DNA of 64,000 bases from Arthrobacter sp. efr-133-R2A-120 (GCF_030209835.1 NZ_JARVRF010000005.1:60277-124276), one strand, 5' to 3'; counted from the stretch's first letter, positions 26,128 through 35,743 are shown. A program made the numbers and translations. The notes: generated from the sequence alone by a model not told the origin.

Positions 26128-26840
26128 GACCAGGCCCCGTCCAAGCAGTCCAAGCCGTCCAAGCAGTCCAGACCGCTCAACCAGTGCACACTCGCCGCCC
26201 TGAACATCACCGGTGGGAGATCCGCGGCGCGCTCAGGCAACACCCCAAGGAGCGGCCGCAATGCACCGAGGGTCGCCCGATTGCCGTGTTCCAGTACGCC
26301 CGGGTTGTCCGGCCAGGTTCCCAGGACCACGCCATGGATGGCCAGGTCCCGGCGTTCCAAGGCCTCGAGCGTCAGCGCCGTGTGGTTCAGGGTTCCCAAC
26401 GCGGGGCGGGCAACCACTACAAAACTCGCGTCGTTCCCAAGGTGACTGCCCAGATCTGCCAGCGTTCCGCCGTCGGGGGCCAACTCCACGAGGAGGCCGC
26501 CGGAACCCTCCACAAGGACATGGTCATGCGTGCTGGCCAGTTCGCGGACGCGCGCTGCATGCGCCGACAGCGGCGGCAACGTGACTCCGTCCAGCGCCGC
26601 TGCGGGCACAGGGGCGAGGGGTTCTCGGAGCACGACGCCGGCCTCGGACGTGAGCGGTCCGGCCAAGCGCGTGATTTCGGCACAGTCGGAGTCGCCCGCC
26701 CCGGCGCCGCTCTGGCACGGTTTGTACACGGCCACCGAGCGGCCGTCCGCTTGCAGTGCGGACGCAAGCGCCGCCGTCGTGACGGTCTTGCCGACGCTGG
26801 TGTCCGTTCCGGTGACCAGCACGATGTGTGGCAGTTTCAT
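26124..26840 (-). CDS. bioD: dethiobiotin synthetase
   Basis: ATP-dependent ring closure of 7,8-diaminopelargonate to dethiobiotin. The protein is 238 residues from ATG 26840, which has GGAGGTAA upstream and overlaps the bioF stop. The P-loop is VTGTDTSVGKTVTTAAL, the substrate segment YKPCQSGAG, and the VEGSGGLLVEL motif is in place. The extreme C-terminus, GLDCLDGLDCLDG, comes from a small tandem DNA repeat (CAGTCCAAG/CCGTCCAAG units, 26142-26172) and is probably not functional. The 3' end overlaps the P450 start. Confidence 0.92.
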   Translation of the reverse strand: MKLPHIVLVTGTDTSVGKTVTTAALASALQADGRSVAVYKPCQSGAGAGDSDCAEITRLAGPLTSEAGVVLREPLAPVPAAALDGVTLPPLSAHAARVRELASTHDHVLVEGSGGLLVELAPDGGTLADLGSHLGNDASFVVVARPALGTLNHTALTLEALERRDLAIHGVVLGTWPDNPGVLEHGNRATLGALRPLLGVLPERAADLPPVMFRAASVHWLSGLDCLDGLDCLDGAWS

Positions 26841-28039
26841 GGCGTTACCTCCAGGATGCGTCGCAACGTTGCGCACGCGTAGTCGATGTCATCGGGCGTG
26901 AGGGTGGCGCGGGCCGTCAGCCGGAGGCGCGAGACGCCGTCGGGAACCGATGGCGGCCGGAAGCAGCCGACGCGGACACCCGCCACATATGCCGCCTGGC
27001 TCGCCGCAAGCGCGGCAGCGGCAGAAGGCATGGGAACGGACTGCACGGCACCGGCTGTTTGAAACGGCGCGCCAACGGCCCCGACGGCGGCGCCCCGCCG
27101 CTGTAGTGTTGGCGCGGGTAGCGCAGGCGCCAGTCCCGCCGTGAGGCAGGCAGCGTTCCGATGGATAGCCGCGACGCGCCACGGTTCCGTCCGGATGATC
27201 CCGACGGCGGCCAGCGCGGCAGCAGCCGACGACGGCGCGAGCCCGGTGTCGAAGATGAAGCTGCGGGCCCGGTTGACGAGGTGTTCGCGGAGCAGGGCAC
27301 TGCCAAGGACGGCACCGCCTTGGCTCCCGAGCGACTTGGAAAGCGTCACGGTCAACACCACGTTGGGGTGGCCCGAGAGCTCCGTTCCAGCCACCGCGCC
27401 GTGTCCCTCGAACGCACCCTGGCCTGCCACGCCGAGGCTGTGGGCTTCGTCCACGAGGAGCATCGCGTCGTGCTCTTCGGCCAGTGCCAGCAGCCGGGGG
27501 AGCGGGGCGGCGTCGCCGAAGACGCTGTAGATGGACTCCACCGCGATCAGGGCCCGAGGTTCCGTGCGCCTGCGCAAGTGGTGCTCGGTTGCGCCGAGAT
27601 CGTTGTGCGGGACCGTTTCCACCCTCGAACGGCTCAAGCGGAAACCGTCAATCAATGAGGCGTGGCAATGTTCGTCGGCCACAATGAGTGTTCCGGGGCC
27701 GCCGAGCGCGGTGGTGACGCCCAGATTCGCCAAGTACCCGGAGGAGAAGACCAGCGCCGATTCCATGCCTGTGAGGCTCGCGAGCTCGGACTCGAGCTCC
27801 AGGTGGAGCGCCGTGGTACCGGCAACCAGCCGCGAGGACGTGGCACCGGTTCCCCAACGGCCGATCGCCTCCCGGGCAGCCTCTGCCAGCCTCGGGTCCG
27901 TCGCGAGGCCAAGATAGTCGTTGCTCGCCAGATCCACCCCGGAGTCCCCGCCGAGGCGCGTCATGGGCGTGCGGACGAGGCCCCGGCGCTCGCGGACCTC
28001 GGCTTGCTGTTCCAACCACGCGGTCATGGACCTGCTCAT
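26837..28039 (-). CDS. bioF: 8-amino-7-oxononanoate synthase
   Basis: A PLP enzyme joining pimeloyl thioester and L-alanine in biotin synthesis, 400 residues. ATG 28039 has GAGGT upstream and overlaps the bioA stop. Recognisable are SNDYLGLATDPR, the substrate loop GTGATSSRLVAG, the PLP aspartate in MLLVDEAHSLGVAG and the Schiff-base lysine in LTVTLSKSLGSQGG. Codon use matches its neighbours. The central operon position and overlaps on both sides imply coupled expression with bioA and bioD. Confidence 0.92.
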   Translation of the reverse strand: MSRSMTAWLEQQAEVRERRGLVRTPMTRLGGDSGVDLASNDYLGLATDPRLAEAAREAIGRWGTGATSSRLVAGTTALHLELESELASLTGMESALVFSSGYLANLGVTTALGGPGTLIVADEHCHASLIDGFRLSRSRVETVPHNDLGATEHHLRRRTEPRALIAVESIYSVFGDAAPLPRLLALAEEHDAMLLVDEAHSLGVAGQGAFEGHGAVAGTELSGHPNVVLTVTLSKSLGSQGGAVLGSALLREHLVNRARSFIFDTGLAPSSAAAALAAVGIIRTEPWRVAAIHRNAACLTAGLAPALPAPTLQRRGAAVGAVGAPFQTAGAVQSVPMPSAAAALAASQAAYVAGVRVGCFRPPSVPDGVSRLRLTARATLTPDDIDYACATLRRILEVTP

Positions 28040-29361
28040 GGGCCGTGCACCTCGGCCACGGCCGCCACCATGCCTTCGGCCATCCGCCGGACCGCCTCGG
28101 CGGTACTGATGTATGGCGGCATCGCGTAAACAAGGTTCCGGAACGGCCGTAGCCAGACTCCGTGCCCGACGGCGGCACTCGTCACTGCGGCGACGTCGAC
28201 TTCCGTGTTCAACTCGATGACGCCGACGGCGGCGATCGTGCGGACCTCCTTGACGGCGTCGAGCGCGCTGGCGGCACCGAGGCCGGCCGCCAGGCCCGAG
28301 CCGATCCGGGCCACATCGCGGCGCCAGGTGCCGTCGTCGAGGATTCCCAGGCTCGCGTTGGCCACTGAACACGCGAGCGGATTGCCCATGAACGTCGGGC
28401 CGTGCAGTAAGGCACCCGCAGCGCCGCTCGAGACCCGGGCCGCCACCTCGCCCGTGCAGAGCATCGCGGCGAGCGTGAGGTAACCGCCCGTGAGGGCTTT
28501 GCCGACGCACATGATGTCCGGAACCACCCCGGCATGCCCCGCGGCGAACAGCTCGCCCGTGCGGCCGAAACCAGTGGCGATCTCGTCGAGGATCAGGAGG
28601 ATCCCGTGCCGATCGGCGATGTCGCGGAGGATGCGCAGGCATTCGGCGGCGTAGACGAACATGCCGCCGGCGCCTTGAAGCACGGGTTCCACGATGATCG
28701 CGGCCAATTCGTTGGCGTGCTCTTGGGCGAGAGCTTCGGCTTGCGCCTGCCATTCCGCGATTTCCTCGGGTGGCGCGCCCGCGGCGGGCGGCCGCTGGGC
28801 GAACACATTGGCGGCGAGCAACCCGGGGAACGCCGAATGCATGCCGTCCACGGGGTCGCAGACTCCCATCGCCGCGAAGGTGTCGCCGTGGTAACCGCCG
28901 CGGATGCTGAGGAAGCGTTGCCTCTTGGGGAATCCCGAAGCGGTCTGGAACTGCACCGCGAGCTTGAGCGCCACCTCAACGGACACCGATCCCGAATCTG
29001 CCAGGAAAACCCGCTCCAACCGCGGCCGATCAGTCGCGGAAGGCGCCATGGCAACCAGCCGTTCGGCCAGTTCCACGGCAGGTTCATGGGTGAGGCCGCC
29101 GAACATCACATGGCTGAATGTGTCTAGTTGGCGCTTCGCCGCGGCATCCAGGACGGGATTCCGGTACCCGTGGATGACCGACCACCAGGAGGACATGGCA
29201 TCGAGCACCTCATGCTGACCGCCGGTTTCGTCGCGGAGCCGCAGCGTCACGCCGTCGGCGTCTTCGACTTCCCACAATGGCAGCGTCCCCGACGCCGGAG
29301 CATACGGATGCCAGAGGCTCGCCCTATCTCGCTGGATGACGTCTCGCTGGATGACGCTCAT
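28036..29361 (-). CDS. bioA: adenosylmethionine-8-amino-7-oxononanoate aminotransferase
   Basis: A class III PLP transaminase making 7,8-diaminopelargonate with S-adenosylmethionine as amino donor. It has 441 residues from ATG 29361 (MSVIQRDV). Features: [23 protein letters not shown] with the bioA-type WWS, the PLP segment [14 protein letters not shown], and the lysine in [28 protein letters not shown] also matches the family. Its start overlaps the bsaP stop (ATGA) and its stop overlaps the bioF start. Confidence 0.92.
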   Translation of the reverse strand: MSVIQRDVIQRDRASLWHPYAPASGTLPLWEVEDADGVTLRLRDETGGQHEVLDAMSSWWSVIHGYRNPVLDAAAKRQLDTFSHVMFGGLTHEPAVELAERLVAMAPSATDRPRLERVFLADSGSVSVEVALKLAVQFQTASGFPKRQRFLSIRGGYHGDTFAAMGVCDPVDGMHSAFPGLLAANVFAQRPPAAGAPPEEIAEWQAQAEALAQEHANELAAIIVEPVLQGAGGMFVYAAECLRILRDIADRHGILLILDEIATGFGRTGELFAAGHAGVVPDIMCVGKALTGGYLTLAAMLCTGEVAARVSSGAAGALLHGPTFMGNPLACSVANASLGILDDGTWRRDVARIGSGLAAGLGAASALDAVKEVRTIAAVGVIELNTEVDVAAVTSAAVGHGVWLRPFRNLVYAMPPYISTAEAVRRMAEGMVAAVAEVHGP

Positions 29362-29603
29362 GGCGTGACCCGGCCGTGGCGCGAGCATTCAGCGGTCCAA
29401 CCGAGCGGCGTGACCTGGACTTTCATGCGGCGCCGGCATTGGGCGCAATAGCGGGGAGGCTCCATCGCGAGGCGCTGCTGGCACCCCAGGTGAGCGTCCG
29501 ACGTCGGGCGCTCGCCTTGCGCTACAGGGGCGCCTTGCGCGGCGGGACCGCCGCAGTGCCCGCAGAAGCTCGGTGTGTCGGTGTTTGGAACAGTGGCGTT
29601 CAC
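29358..29603 (-). CDS. bsaP: biotin synthase auxiliary protein BsaP
   Basis: An 81-residue cysteine-rich protein lying between bioB and bioA. It starts at GTG 29603, which overlaps the bioB stop (GTGA), and ends overlapping the bioA start. It contains FCGHCGG, a single Cys in [29 protein letters not shown] and CSRHG, so two CxxC pairs and further cysteines. This is the pattern of the actinobacterial BsaP family, which supports biotin synthase in mycobacteria and corynebacteria, probably through iron-sulfur chemistry. Its place directly behind bioB fits that role. Confidence 0.88.
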   Translation of the reverse strand: MNATVPNTDTPSFCGHCGGPAAQGAPVAQGERPTSDAHLGCQQRLAMEPPRYCAQCRRRMKVQVTPLGWTAECSRHGRVTP

Positions 29604-30628
29604 AGCGACTTCTGGAGTTCCTTGATGGGCATGTTCAGCTCGACGAGGAGGTTGAGGTCGGCGTCGGCGGGTCGGCCGAGTGTGGTGAGGTAGTTGCCGA
29701 CGATCACGGCGTTGATGCCGCCCATGAGGCCTTCGCGCGTGCCGAGGTCGCCCAAGGTCAGTTCCCGTCCGCCGGCGTAACGAAGGACGGTCCTCGGCAT
29801 GGCGAGGCGGAACGCCGCGATCGCGCGGAGGGCGTCTTTGCCGTCCATGATTCCCTGGTTTTCGAGGGGCGTCCCGGGGCGCGGATTGAGGAAGTTCAGT
29901 GGGACTTCGTGGGGTTCGAGGGCTGCGAGCTGGCTCGCGAGTTCGGCGCGCTGGGCGTTGGTCTCGCCCATGCCGATCAGGGCTCCGCAGCAAAGTTCCA
30001 TGCCGGCTGCCTTGACCATGTTGCAGGTCTCGAGGCGTTCCTCGTAGGTGTGGGTGGTGACCACTTCGGGGAAATAGCTGCGCGCGGTTTCGAGGTTGTG
30101 GTTGTAGCGGTGGACGCCCCATTCGGCGAGCTGGTCCACTTGGCGCTGGGTGAGCATGCCCAGTGAACAGGCGATGTTGATGTCCACTTCCGCGTTGATC
30201 CGGTCGATCGCGAACTTGATCTGGTTCATGAGCTTGATATCCGGGCCTCGGACGGCTGCGACGATGCAGAACTCCGTGGCCCCGGTGGCAGCGGTTTCCT
30301 TGGCGGCCTTCACGAGCTCGGGGATGTCGAGCCAGACGCCGCGGACCGGACTGTCAAACAGGCCCGATTGGCTGCAGAAGTGGCAGTCTTCCGGACATCC
30401 TCCGGTCTTGATCGAGATGATTCCCTCAACTTCCACGTCCTCGCCGCAATGCTCCAAGCGGACTTCGTGGGCTAGCTGAAGGGCTTCGGGAATGGCCTCG
30501 TCCGGGAGCTCCAGGATCTCGAGCAGTTGGGATTCGCTGAGGCCTTCGCCTTTCGCGAGGACTTGCTCGCGGGCTGTTTCCAGAATCGGAAACGCGGATG
30601 TACGCCTTGGGTTTGGCTGGGTGGTCAT
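29600..30628 (-). CDS. bioB: biotin synthase (radical SAM)
   Basis: It inserts sulfur into dethiobiotin, the last step of biotin synthesis. The protein is 342 residues, starting at ATG 30628 after GAGGAG. The radical-SAM cluster is [14 protein letters not shown] (CxxxCxxC). The ligands of the sacrificial second cluster are visible: Cys in [11 protein letters not shown], Cys in [10 protein letters not shown], and Arg in the C-terminal part. [20 protein letters not shown] sequence ([16 protein letters not shown]) is typical. It is the first gene of the operon, so a regulator acting on its promoter would control all six genes. Confidence 0.93.
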   Translation of the reverse strand: MTTQPNPRRTSAFPILETAREQVLAKGEGLSESQLLEILELPDEAIPEALQLAHEVRLEHCGEDVEVEGIISIKTGGCPEDCHFCSQSGLFDSPVRGVWLDIPELVKAAKETAATGATEFCIVAAVRGPDIKLMNQIKFAIDRINAEVDINIACSLGMLTQRQVDQLAEWGVHRYNHNLETARSYFPEVVTTHTYEERLETCNMVKAAGMELCCGALIGMGETNAQRAELASQLAALEPHEVPLNFLNPRPGTPLENQGIMDGKDALRAIAAFRLAMPRTVLRYAGGRELTLGDLGTREGLMGGINAVIVGNYLTTLGRPADADLNLLVELNMPIKELQKSL

Positions 30629-30701
30629 GATGCTCCTCGGCCGTTACTTGCGGGGGATGGTGCGTTCCTTCATGACGGTAGTGGGACTGTGGGGCGGCGA
30701 T

Positions 30702-30720
30702 TTTGTTGGACGTCCACAAA
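30702..30720. promoter_or_regulatory. candidate operator of biotin operon
   Basis: TTTGTTGGACGTCCACAAA, a near-perfect inverted repeat (arms TTTGT(T)GGAC / GTCCACAAA), lies 74-92 bases upstream of bioB in the 234-base gap between the divergent bioB and NCS1 transporter genes. It does not match the E. coli BirA site. It could bind a local biotin repressor and might affect both directions. Inference from symmetry and place. Confidence 0.4.
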
Positions 30721-30836
30721 CCCGGGGCTGCAATCTTGGCGGCCGACTCGCTGGATAAGTTACAGCGCGGAAACATCGTGGTGACTCCGTGGTTCCATCC
30801 CGTCGATAGCGTCAAGGCCATGTTCAGAGGGGAAAC

Positions 30837-30866
30837 ATGTCCAGACGAAGAAAGTTGCGGGGATGA
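30837..30866 (+). other. possible leader peptide before NCS1 gene
   Basis: ATG TCC AGA CGA AGA AAG TTG CGG GGA TGA encodes MSRRRKLRG. It has the strong site AGAGGGGAAAC just before its ATG, while the transporter ATG at 30863 has little of its own. The stop overlaps that ATG (ATGA), so ribosomes finishing the leader could restart on the transporter gene. Four of nine residues are Arg. Whether it is translated is unproven. Confidence 0.35.
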
Positions 30867-32614
30867 CTGACGATTCGAAGACAACGCAAGTGCTTGAACC
30901 CCCGATGGCGGGTGGCTCCCCGGTGGGGGTCGCCGTCGTCGAACCTTCCGAGGCGCTAGGCTCGGGGAGCCGCGCGGCGGGCAATACCGATGCGATGAGC
31001 GCGGCGAAGGAGAGCCTGGAGGACTACACCCTCAGGTTCGCGCCACGGTCCTACCGGAAGTGGGGTGCGGGCGTCGTGGCGACGAGTGCGCTCGGTGGGA
31101 TCGCCTATTTGGCTGATTTCTCGATCGGCGCGAACATCGGTATTTCGTACGGCACCGTGAACGCTATTTTGGGAATTGTGGTGGCGGCGGTGGTTATTTT
31201 CGCCACGGGATTTCCCTTGGCCTACTACGCCGCCCGGTACAACATTGACCTCGACCTCATCACGAGGGGCTCCGGATTCGGCTATTACGGCTCGGTGGTC
31301 ACCAACGTTATTTTCGCGACGTTCACGTTCATCTTCTTCGCGCTCGAGGGTTCCATCATGGCGCAAGGCCTGGAACTTGGCTTGGGCATCCCGCAATGGC
31401 TCGGTTACGCGGCGTCCACGCTTATTGTCATTCCCTTGGTGATTTACGGGATGAAAGCCTTGTCCAAATTGCAGGTGTGGACCACTCCGTTGTGGCTGCT
31501 GCTCATGGTGGTCCCGGTGGGGTATTTGGTGATTTCGCACCCGGAGAGCATCGGGGACTTCTTCGCGTATACCGGCAAATCCGGCGCTGAAGGCACCAGC
31601 CTGGCCTCCGTGATGCTGGCCGCGGGTGTTTGCCTGTCACTCATGGCACAGATCGCGGAACAGATTGATTACCTGCGCTTCATGCCACCCAAGACCGCCG
31701 AAAACCGCGGTGCCTGGTGGCGTGCCGTGATCCTGGCCGGTCCGGGCTGGGTGATCTTCGGCGCGATCAAGCAGATCGTGGGCATGTTCATTGCCATCTA
31801 CCTGATTGCGACCCTGGATCCAGCCGAGTCCGTCCACGCAAACGAGCCCGTGCACCAATTCCTTGGCGTGTACCAGGAAATGATGCCGGCCTGGCTGGCG
31901 ATGACCTTGGCCGTGGTTCTCGTGGTCATTTCCCAGATCAAGATCAACGTGACCAACGCCTACTCGGGCTCGCTCGCGTGGACCAACAGCTTCACGCGTA
32001 TCACCAAGAGCTACCCGGGCCGGATGGTGTTTGTGGTGGTCAACCTGGTGATTGCGCTGGTGCTGATGGAAGCCAACATGTTCGAATTCCTGAACACCAT
32101 TCTTGGTTTCTACGCGAATTGCGCCATGGCATGGGTTGTCACCGTCGCGTCCGATATCGCCATCAACAAATACTTGCTCAAGATTTCGCCCAAGGTTCCC
32201 GAGTTCCGCCGCGGCATGCTTTACGCCGTCAACCCGGTGGGCTTTATCTCGATGCTGGTTTCGGCCGTCGTCTCGATCGCCGTGTTCTTCGGCGCTTTCG
32301 GCTCCGCTGTCCAGCCATACTCGCCGATCTTCGCTGTTGGGCTGGCGCTTGTGCTGACGCCCGCTCTGGCCGTGTTGACCCGCGGGAAGTACTACCTGCG
32401 CCGCTCCGACGACGGAATCGATCTACCGATGTTCGACGCCGACGGCAACCCGAGCGACGCCAAGCTTTTGTGCCACGTGACGGGCCTGGAGTTCGAGCGT
32501 CCGGACATGGTCCGCTCGGCCCAGGACGGGCCCGACGGCGAGCCGCAGTTCATCTCGTCGCTCGCTTTGTCGACGGATAAGTCGGGGGAGTTGGTCCTGC
32601 CGGCTCAAAATTAG
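30863..32614 (+). CDS. NCS1-family purine-cytosine permease-like transporter
   Basis: A 583-residue membrane protein of the nucleobase:cation symporter-1 family with about 12 TM segments between residues 60 and 520. Hydrophilic ends flank these: a 60-residue N-terminal tail and a C-terminal part with DDGIDLPMFDADGNP. Family signs include YLADFSIGANIGISYG and NIDLDLITRGSGFGYYGS in the first third, and NVTNAYSGSLAWTNSFTRI in TM8. The substrate may be a nucleobase, hydantoin or vitamin precursor. Divergence from the biotin operon raises but does not show a link. The start overlaps a small leader ORF. Confidence 0.82.
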   Translation: MTDDSKTTQVLEPPMAGGSPVGVAVVEPSEALGSGSRAAGNTDAMSAAKESLEDYTLRFAPRSYRKWGAGVVATSALGGIAYLADFSIGANIGISYGTVNAILGIVVAAVVIFATGFPLAYYAARYNIDLDLITRGSGFGYYGSVVTNVIFATFTFIFFALEGSIMAQGLELGLGIPQWLGYAASTLIVIPLVIYGMKALSKLQVWTTPLWLLLMVVPVGYLVISHPESIGDFFAYTGKSGAEGTSLASVMLAAGVCLSLMAQIAEQIDYLRFMPPKTAENRGAWWRAVILAGPGWVIFGAIKQIVGMFIAIYLIATLDPAESVHANEPVHQFLGVYQEMMPAWLAMTLAVVLVVISQIKINVTNAYSGSLAWTNSFTRITKSYPGRMVFVVVNLVIALVLMEANMFEFLNTILGFYANCAMAWVVTVASDIAINKYLLKISPKVPEFRRGMLYAVNPVGFISMLVSAVVSIAVFFGAFGSAVQPYSPIFAVGLALVLTPALAVLTRGKYYLRRSDDGIDLPMFDADGNPSDAKLLCHVTGLEFERPDMVRSAQDGPDGEPQFISSLALSTDKSGELVLPAQN

Positions 32615-32637
32615 GCGGGAGTTCGACAGGTTCCATA

Positions 32638-32686
32638 GGCCTCGACGACGGATGGGCGGCCTGGCCGCGGTCCCGTCGTCGGGGCC
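32638..32686 (+). terminator. terminator after NCS1 gene
   Basis: GGCCTCGACGACGG (32638) pairs with CCGTCGTCGGGGCC (ending 32686) with one mismatch, followed by TTTGGCTTGTCTTT. It lies 24 bases after the stop. The following 150 bases, AT-richer toward 32780-32840, should hold the promoter of the lipoprotein gene. Confidence 0.6.
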
Positions 32687-32840
32687 TTTGGCTTGTCTTT
32701 GTTGTGTCTGTTGCGCCGCGCTGTGAAGCGATGTCGTGTAACGAGCCGGAGCCTGTGGATAACTTTCCCGACACGATGGGCAATTAAGCTACCCTTTTTG
32801 GAAACGTTTAGTCTTGAAAACTATTTGGGGATAGCAAACC

Positions 32841-33473
32841 ATGACTCCACGCACCTCGATTTCCGCTCGCTCTTTCATCATTGGCAGCCTCGCAACGGCG
32901 TTGACGCTGACCGCTTGCGGGAACAACACCCAGCCGCAGTCTGCGTCACCTACGGTTTCCGCTTCAGCTAGTGCCACGGCTACGCCCACGCCCACCCCGA
33001 CGGCTGCCTACAAACCCGCGGATGCCAAGGGGAAAGCGGAGAACGTGCCCATTCCGGTGCTGCCGGAGGCCGCGAAGGCGAACAGCAAGGAAGGCGTAGA
33101 GGCGTTTGCAAGGTACTGGTTCCAAGCGCTTTCATACGCTTATGAGACTGGGGACGTCAGGGTTCTCAAACAGACCACCGGTCCCAACTGCGTTCTTTGC
33201 ACCGCCTTGCAGGAAGCCATAACCGTTGCTTGGACAGACGGTAAGTGGATCGTCGGCGGCCGCATTGAGACGCCCGTGGTGGTCGGAAAATACCGCGATG
33301 GAGGAGGGTCTCCCCAAACGACCGTCCAGGCAATTCAGCAGCTAATCGAGATTCGCAGAGCAGATGGAACCCTTTACCAAGACCCCACCAAAGCTTCCAA
33401 TAGAGGAATGCAACTTGTGGCCACGTTCAGTGCGAATGGCTGGACAGTGATTGACCTCGGATTGATTTACTAG
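32841..33473 (+). CDS. DUF6318 lipoprotein
   Basis: A 210-residue secreted lipoprotein. The signal peptide ends in the lipobox LTLTACG (Cys near 27), so it should be anchored to the outer face of the cytoplasmic membrane. A Ser/Ala/Thr/Pro-rich spacer (about 30-60) precedes a globular domain with EAFARYWFQALSYAYETGDV and TGPNCVLCTAL, matching DUF6318 (NTF2-like size). Function unknown. The next gene begins three bases later and encodes another exported protein, so they form an operon. Confidence 0.8.
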   Translation: MTPRTSISARSFIIGSLATALTLTACGNNTQPQSASPTVSASASATATPTPTPTAAYKPADAKGKAENVPIPVLPEAAKANSKEGVEAFARYWFQALSYAYETGDVRVLKQTTGPNCVLCTALQEAITVAWTDGKWIVGGRIETPVVVGKYRDGGGSPQTTVQAIQQLIEIRRADGTLYQDPTKASNRGMQLVATFSANGWTVIDLGLIY

Positions 33474-33475
33474 CG

Positions 33476-34416
33476 ATGCGACCGGTCAGGTCCCTGTCGG
33501 CTGGATCTCTGGTTCTCTCGTTCTTGGTTGCGATCCCCGGTACGGCGGACGCGAAAGGCACAGAGTCACCAGTCATCATTGGCTTGGAGGAAAACGGTGT
33601 AAACGTTGGATCCTCGAAATGGATCCGTGACCCTCAATCGGGCGAATTTGTCCCCGCCCCACCAAACTTCGTCAGCGACGACCCCAACCAATACAAGGCA
33701 GACCTCCAATGCCAGGTTGATCAGGATTCGCTGGCGAAGAAGTGCCTACCTGGTCAGTTGCAATGTCCGCCTCGTGAGGCTGGCGGAAAACCAGGCACGG
33801 CGGTCATTTGGAAAGTCGCTCCGAAGTCGGTTTCGAACCCGGTGTGGACTGACTGGACTCCCAACGGAAGTGGCCCGTCGTGCCTCTACGACGAAAAGCC
33901 AGAGGATCTCTTGCCGAAAATTGCTGCAAGGATTGAGAGCGACTTCCGCAACCTTCCGATCAAACCGGCGGAGCTGAGGGCCCAGCCAAGCCCGCACACG
34001 CTCAAGGGCGCTGAAACAAACATCTTCGCGGACGCCGTTGAGCAGCAATTCGATGTGACGATCCTTGGCCAGCGAGTCCACATAGTCGCAACTCCAGTCG
34101 AGTACACCTATGCGTATGGGGACGGCAACAGTCTCGGGCCAACCCCCTTTGCTGGCGGGCCGATCCCAGAGGAACAATGGGCCAAAAGACGAGAACGAGC
34201 CATGTGTATCAACAGACCGGTGACTTTCAGTTGTCCGTGACCACCACCTTCCGCGGCACTTACTCCGTGAACGGTGGTCCGAACATGCCGATTCCCGGCA
34301 CGGGACAGTTTGCGTCGCCGTCACAGAAGGTGAGCGTGTGGAGGTCGATCACGCGCAACTACGCCGACAACTGCATCGTGAATCCGCGGGGCGAGGGCTG
34401 CCCGGGCCTCCCCTAA
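33476..34416 (+). pseudogene. exported protein of unknown function, frameshifted at 34184
   Basis: The gene starts at ATG 33476 with a signal peptide (SLVLSFLVAIPGTADA) and runs in one frame to a stop at 34240. The conserved-looking C-terminal part, however, continues in another frame from about 34177 (HVYQQTGDFQLSVTTTFRG ... RGEGCPGLP) to 34416. A run of four A at 34184-34187 lies at the junction. A fifth A would join the frames as EEQWAKKTRTSHVYQQ. The intact protein would have about 313 residues with paired cysteines. It is either a recent frameshift or a sequencing slip. No heptameric slippery site fits. The family is unknown; such genes travel with DUF6318 lipoproteins. Confidence 0.7.
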
Positions 34417-34426
34417 AATGAAGCGC

Positions 34427-35743
34427 CTACGTCCGAAGTTCCCTGTCGATCCTGTCCATTCGTGCCCGCACCAGCTGGAACCGTGAATCGTCGGGAGCCA
34501 TGAGACTCGCCAAGGTCATCGCGGCTTTGGAATCGTCCGAGCCCATGTCCGTGGAACACCAACGGCTGATCAGTTCCGGATCACCGCTTGCCCGAACCGA
34601 CGCGGCGACAGCCTGGTCCAGCTCGTCGCGCATCAGCTCTATGGCCAGGGTTACCGAACGGTTCAGGATGCGCCCTGAATACGCGGCCACGGCATCGTGC
34701 ACCCGTCCGGCCCGCAAATGCTCGGCGACTAGTCCGGCGTCGGTCACTACTGTCACGCCCGGAGCAAAACGGTACGGATTCGCCTCCACCACATTTCCGA
34801 GCAACGCACGGATCCGGTGCATCTCCGTCCGGATGGCCGTGGCGGCACCATCTTCGCCATGCAGTTGATACGCGAGCTCATCGGCGCTCCACCCCTGTGT
34901 CCTGGAGGCAAGCAACGCGAGGATCTCCGCCCGGCGCAGCGTCACTGGAAGCGGGCCGCCGCCGTCGAGCTCTGCCGTCGGCTTGTCGCCGAGCAGTCCC
35001 AAAAATAGCGTCGAAACTATGCCGGGACGAAAGTGCCCGACGGCGGCGCGCAGACTCGGGTCCGCCGTCGCGCCTTCCGACCGTAGGAGTTCCTCCGCGA
35101 GCCGGACGCCGCAACGCACCATCCGCAGGCTATCCGGCGTCACCGAATCGATGGGACCCGACACATCCAGGATCCCGACAATGTCCCCGGTGAAGGGGTC
35201 GCGGATGGGCGCTGCGGTGCATGCCCAATCGTGGTGGGTCCGGACGAGGTGCTCGGCGGAGAAGAGCTGGGCGGCGTTCCCCGAGATGAGGGCCTCGCTG
35301 ATGGCGTTGGTGCCGACTCCAGCCTCGGACCAATCGGCACCCTCCACGAATTCGAGGGAGTCGGCCTGCCGCAGCGCGGAACCGCTGCCGATTCTCCAGA
35401 GCACCTCGCCATAGTGGTCGGTGACGATCAGCAGGTGGCGGCCCGCGGCGGACTCATCGGCAAGCAACTGCGAGAGCGCCGGAACCACGCTGGCCAGGCG
35501 GTGTCCTTTCCCGAGGGAACGGGCTTCGGCGACTTCATGACGGTGGGCCGGGCTGTGCCGATCGGGGTTGATGCCAAGCGCGATGGACCGCTGCCAGGAC
35601 TCCACGAGGGACGTTGGCAATAACGGATGAGGGGCGCCGGACAAGGCAGCCTCGTGGGCGATGCGGAGCGTCTTGGCGTATTCCAACGGCGAAGAGAAGC
35701 GCAGTCCCGGATCCGGGATCAGCGCGCTCGGGCCGTGACGCAT
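34427..35743 (-). CDS. GAF-domain transcriptional regulator (AcoR-like, no sigma-54 domain)
   Basis: A 438-residue regulator from ATG 35743 (GGGAG six bases upstream). A longer version from 35824 lacks a ribosome site. The N-terminal part (HPLLPTSLVESWQRSIALGINPD) and the GAF domain (HLLIVTDHYGEVLWRIGS, then GVGTNAISEAL and HHDWACTAAPIRDPFTGDIVG) match AcoR-type activators. Instead of a sigma-54 AAA+ module, the C-terminus holds a winged-helix-like segment (RRAEILALLASRTQGWSADE). That is the form seen in actinobacteria, which lack sigma-54. It is divergent from the monooxygenase gene and probably controls it. The effector is unknown, perhaps a small carbonyl or aromatic compound. Confidence 0.82.
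   Translation of the reverse strand: MRHGPSALIPDPGLRFSSPLEYAKTLRIAHEAALSGAPHPLLPTSLVESWQRSIALGINPDRHSPAHRHEVAEARSLGKGHRLASVVPALSQLLADESAAGRHLLIVTDHYGEVLWRIGSGSALRQADSLEFVEGADWSEAGVGTNAISEALISGNAAQLFSAEHLVRTHHDWACTAAPIRDPFTGDIVGILDVSGPIDSVTPDSLRMVRCGVRLAEELLRSEGATADPSLRAAVGHFRPGIVSTLFLGLLGDKPTAELDGGGPLPVTLRRAEILALLASRTQGWSADELAYQLHGEDGAATAIRTEMHRIRALLGNVVEANPYRFAPGVTVVTDAGLVAEHLRAGRVHDAVAAYSGRILNRSVTLAIELMRDELDQAVAASVRASGDPELISRWCSTDMGSDDSKAAMTLASLMAPDDSRFQLVRARMDRIDRELRT

Noticed and set aside
34177..34190. Programmed -1 ribosomal frameshift in the exported protein gene
   Set aside because: No X-XXY-YYZ heptamer in the zero frame and no downstream structure; a simple indel in the A-run explains it better.
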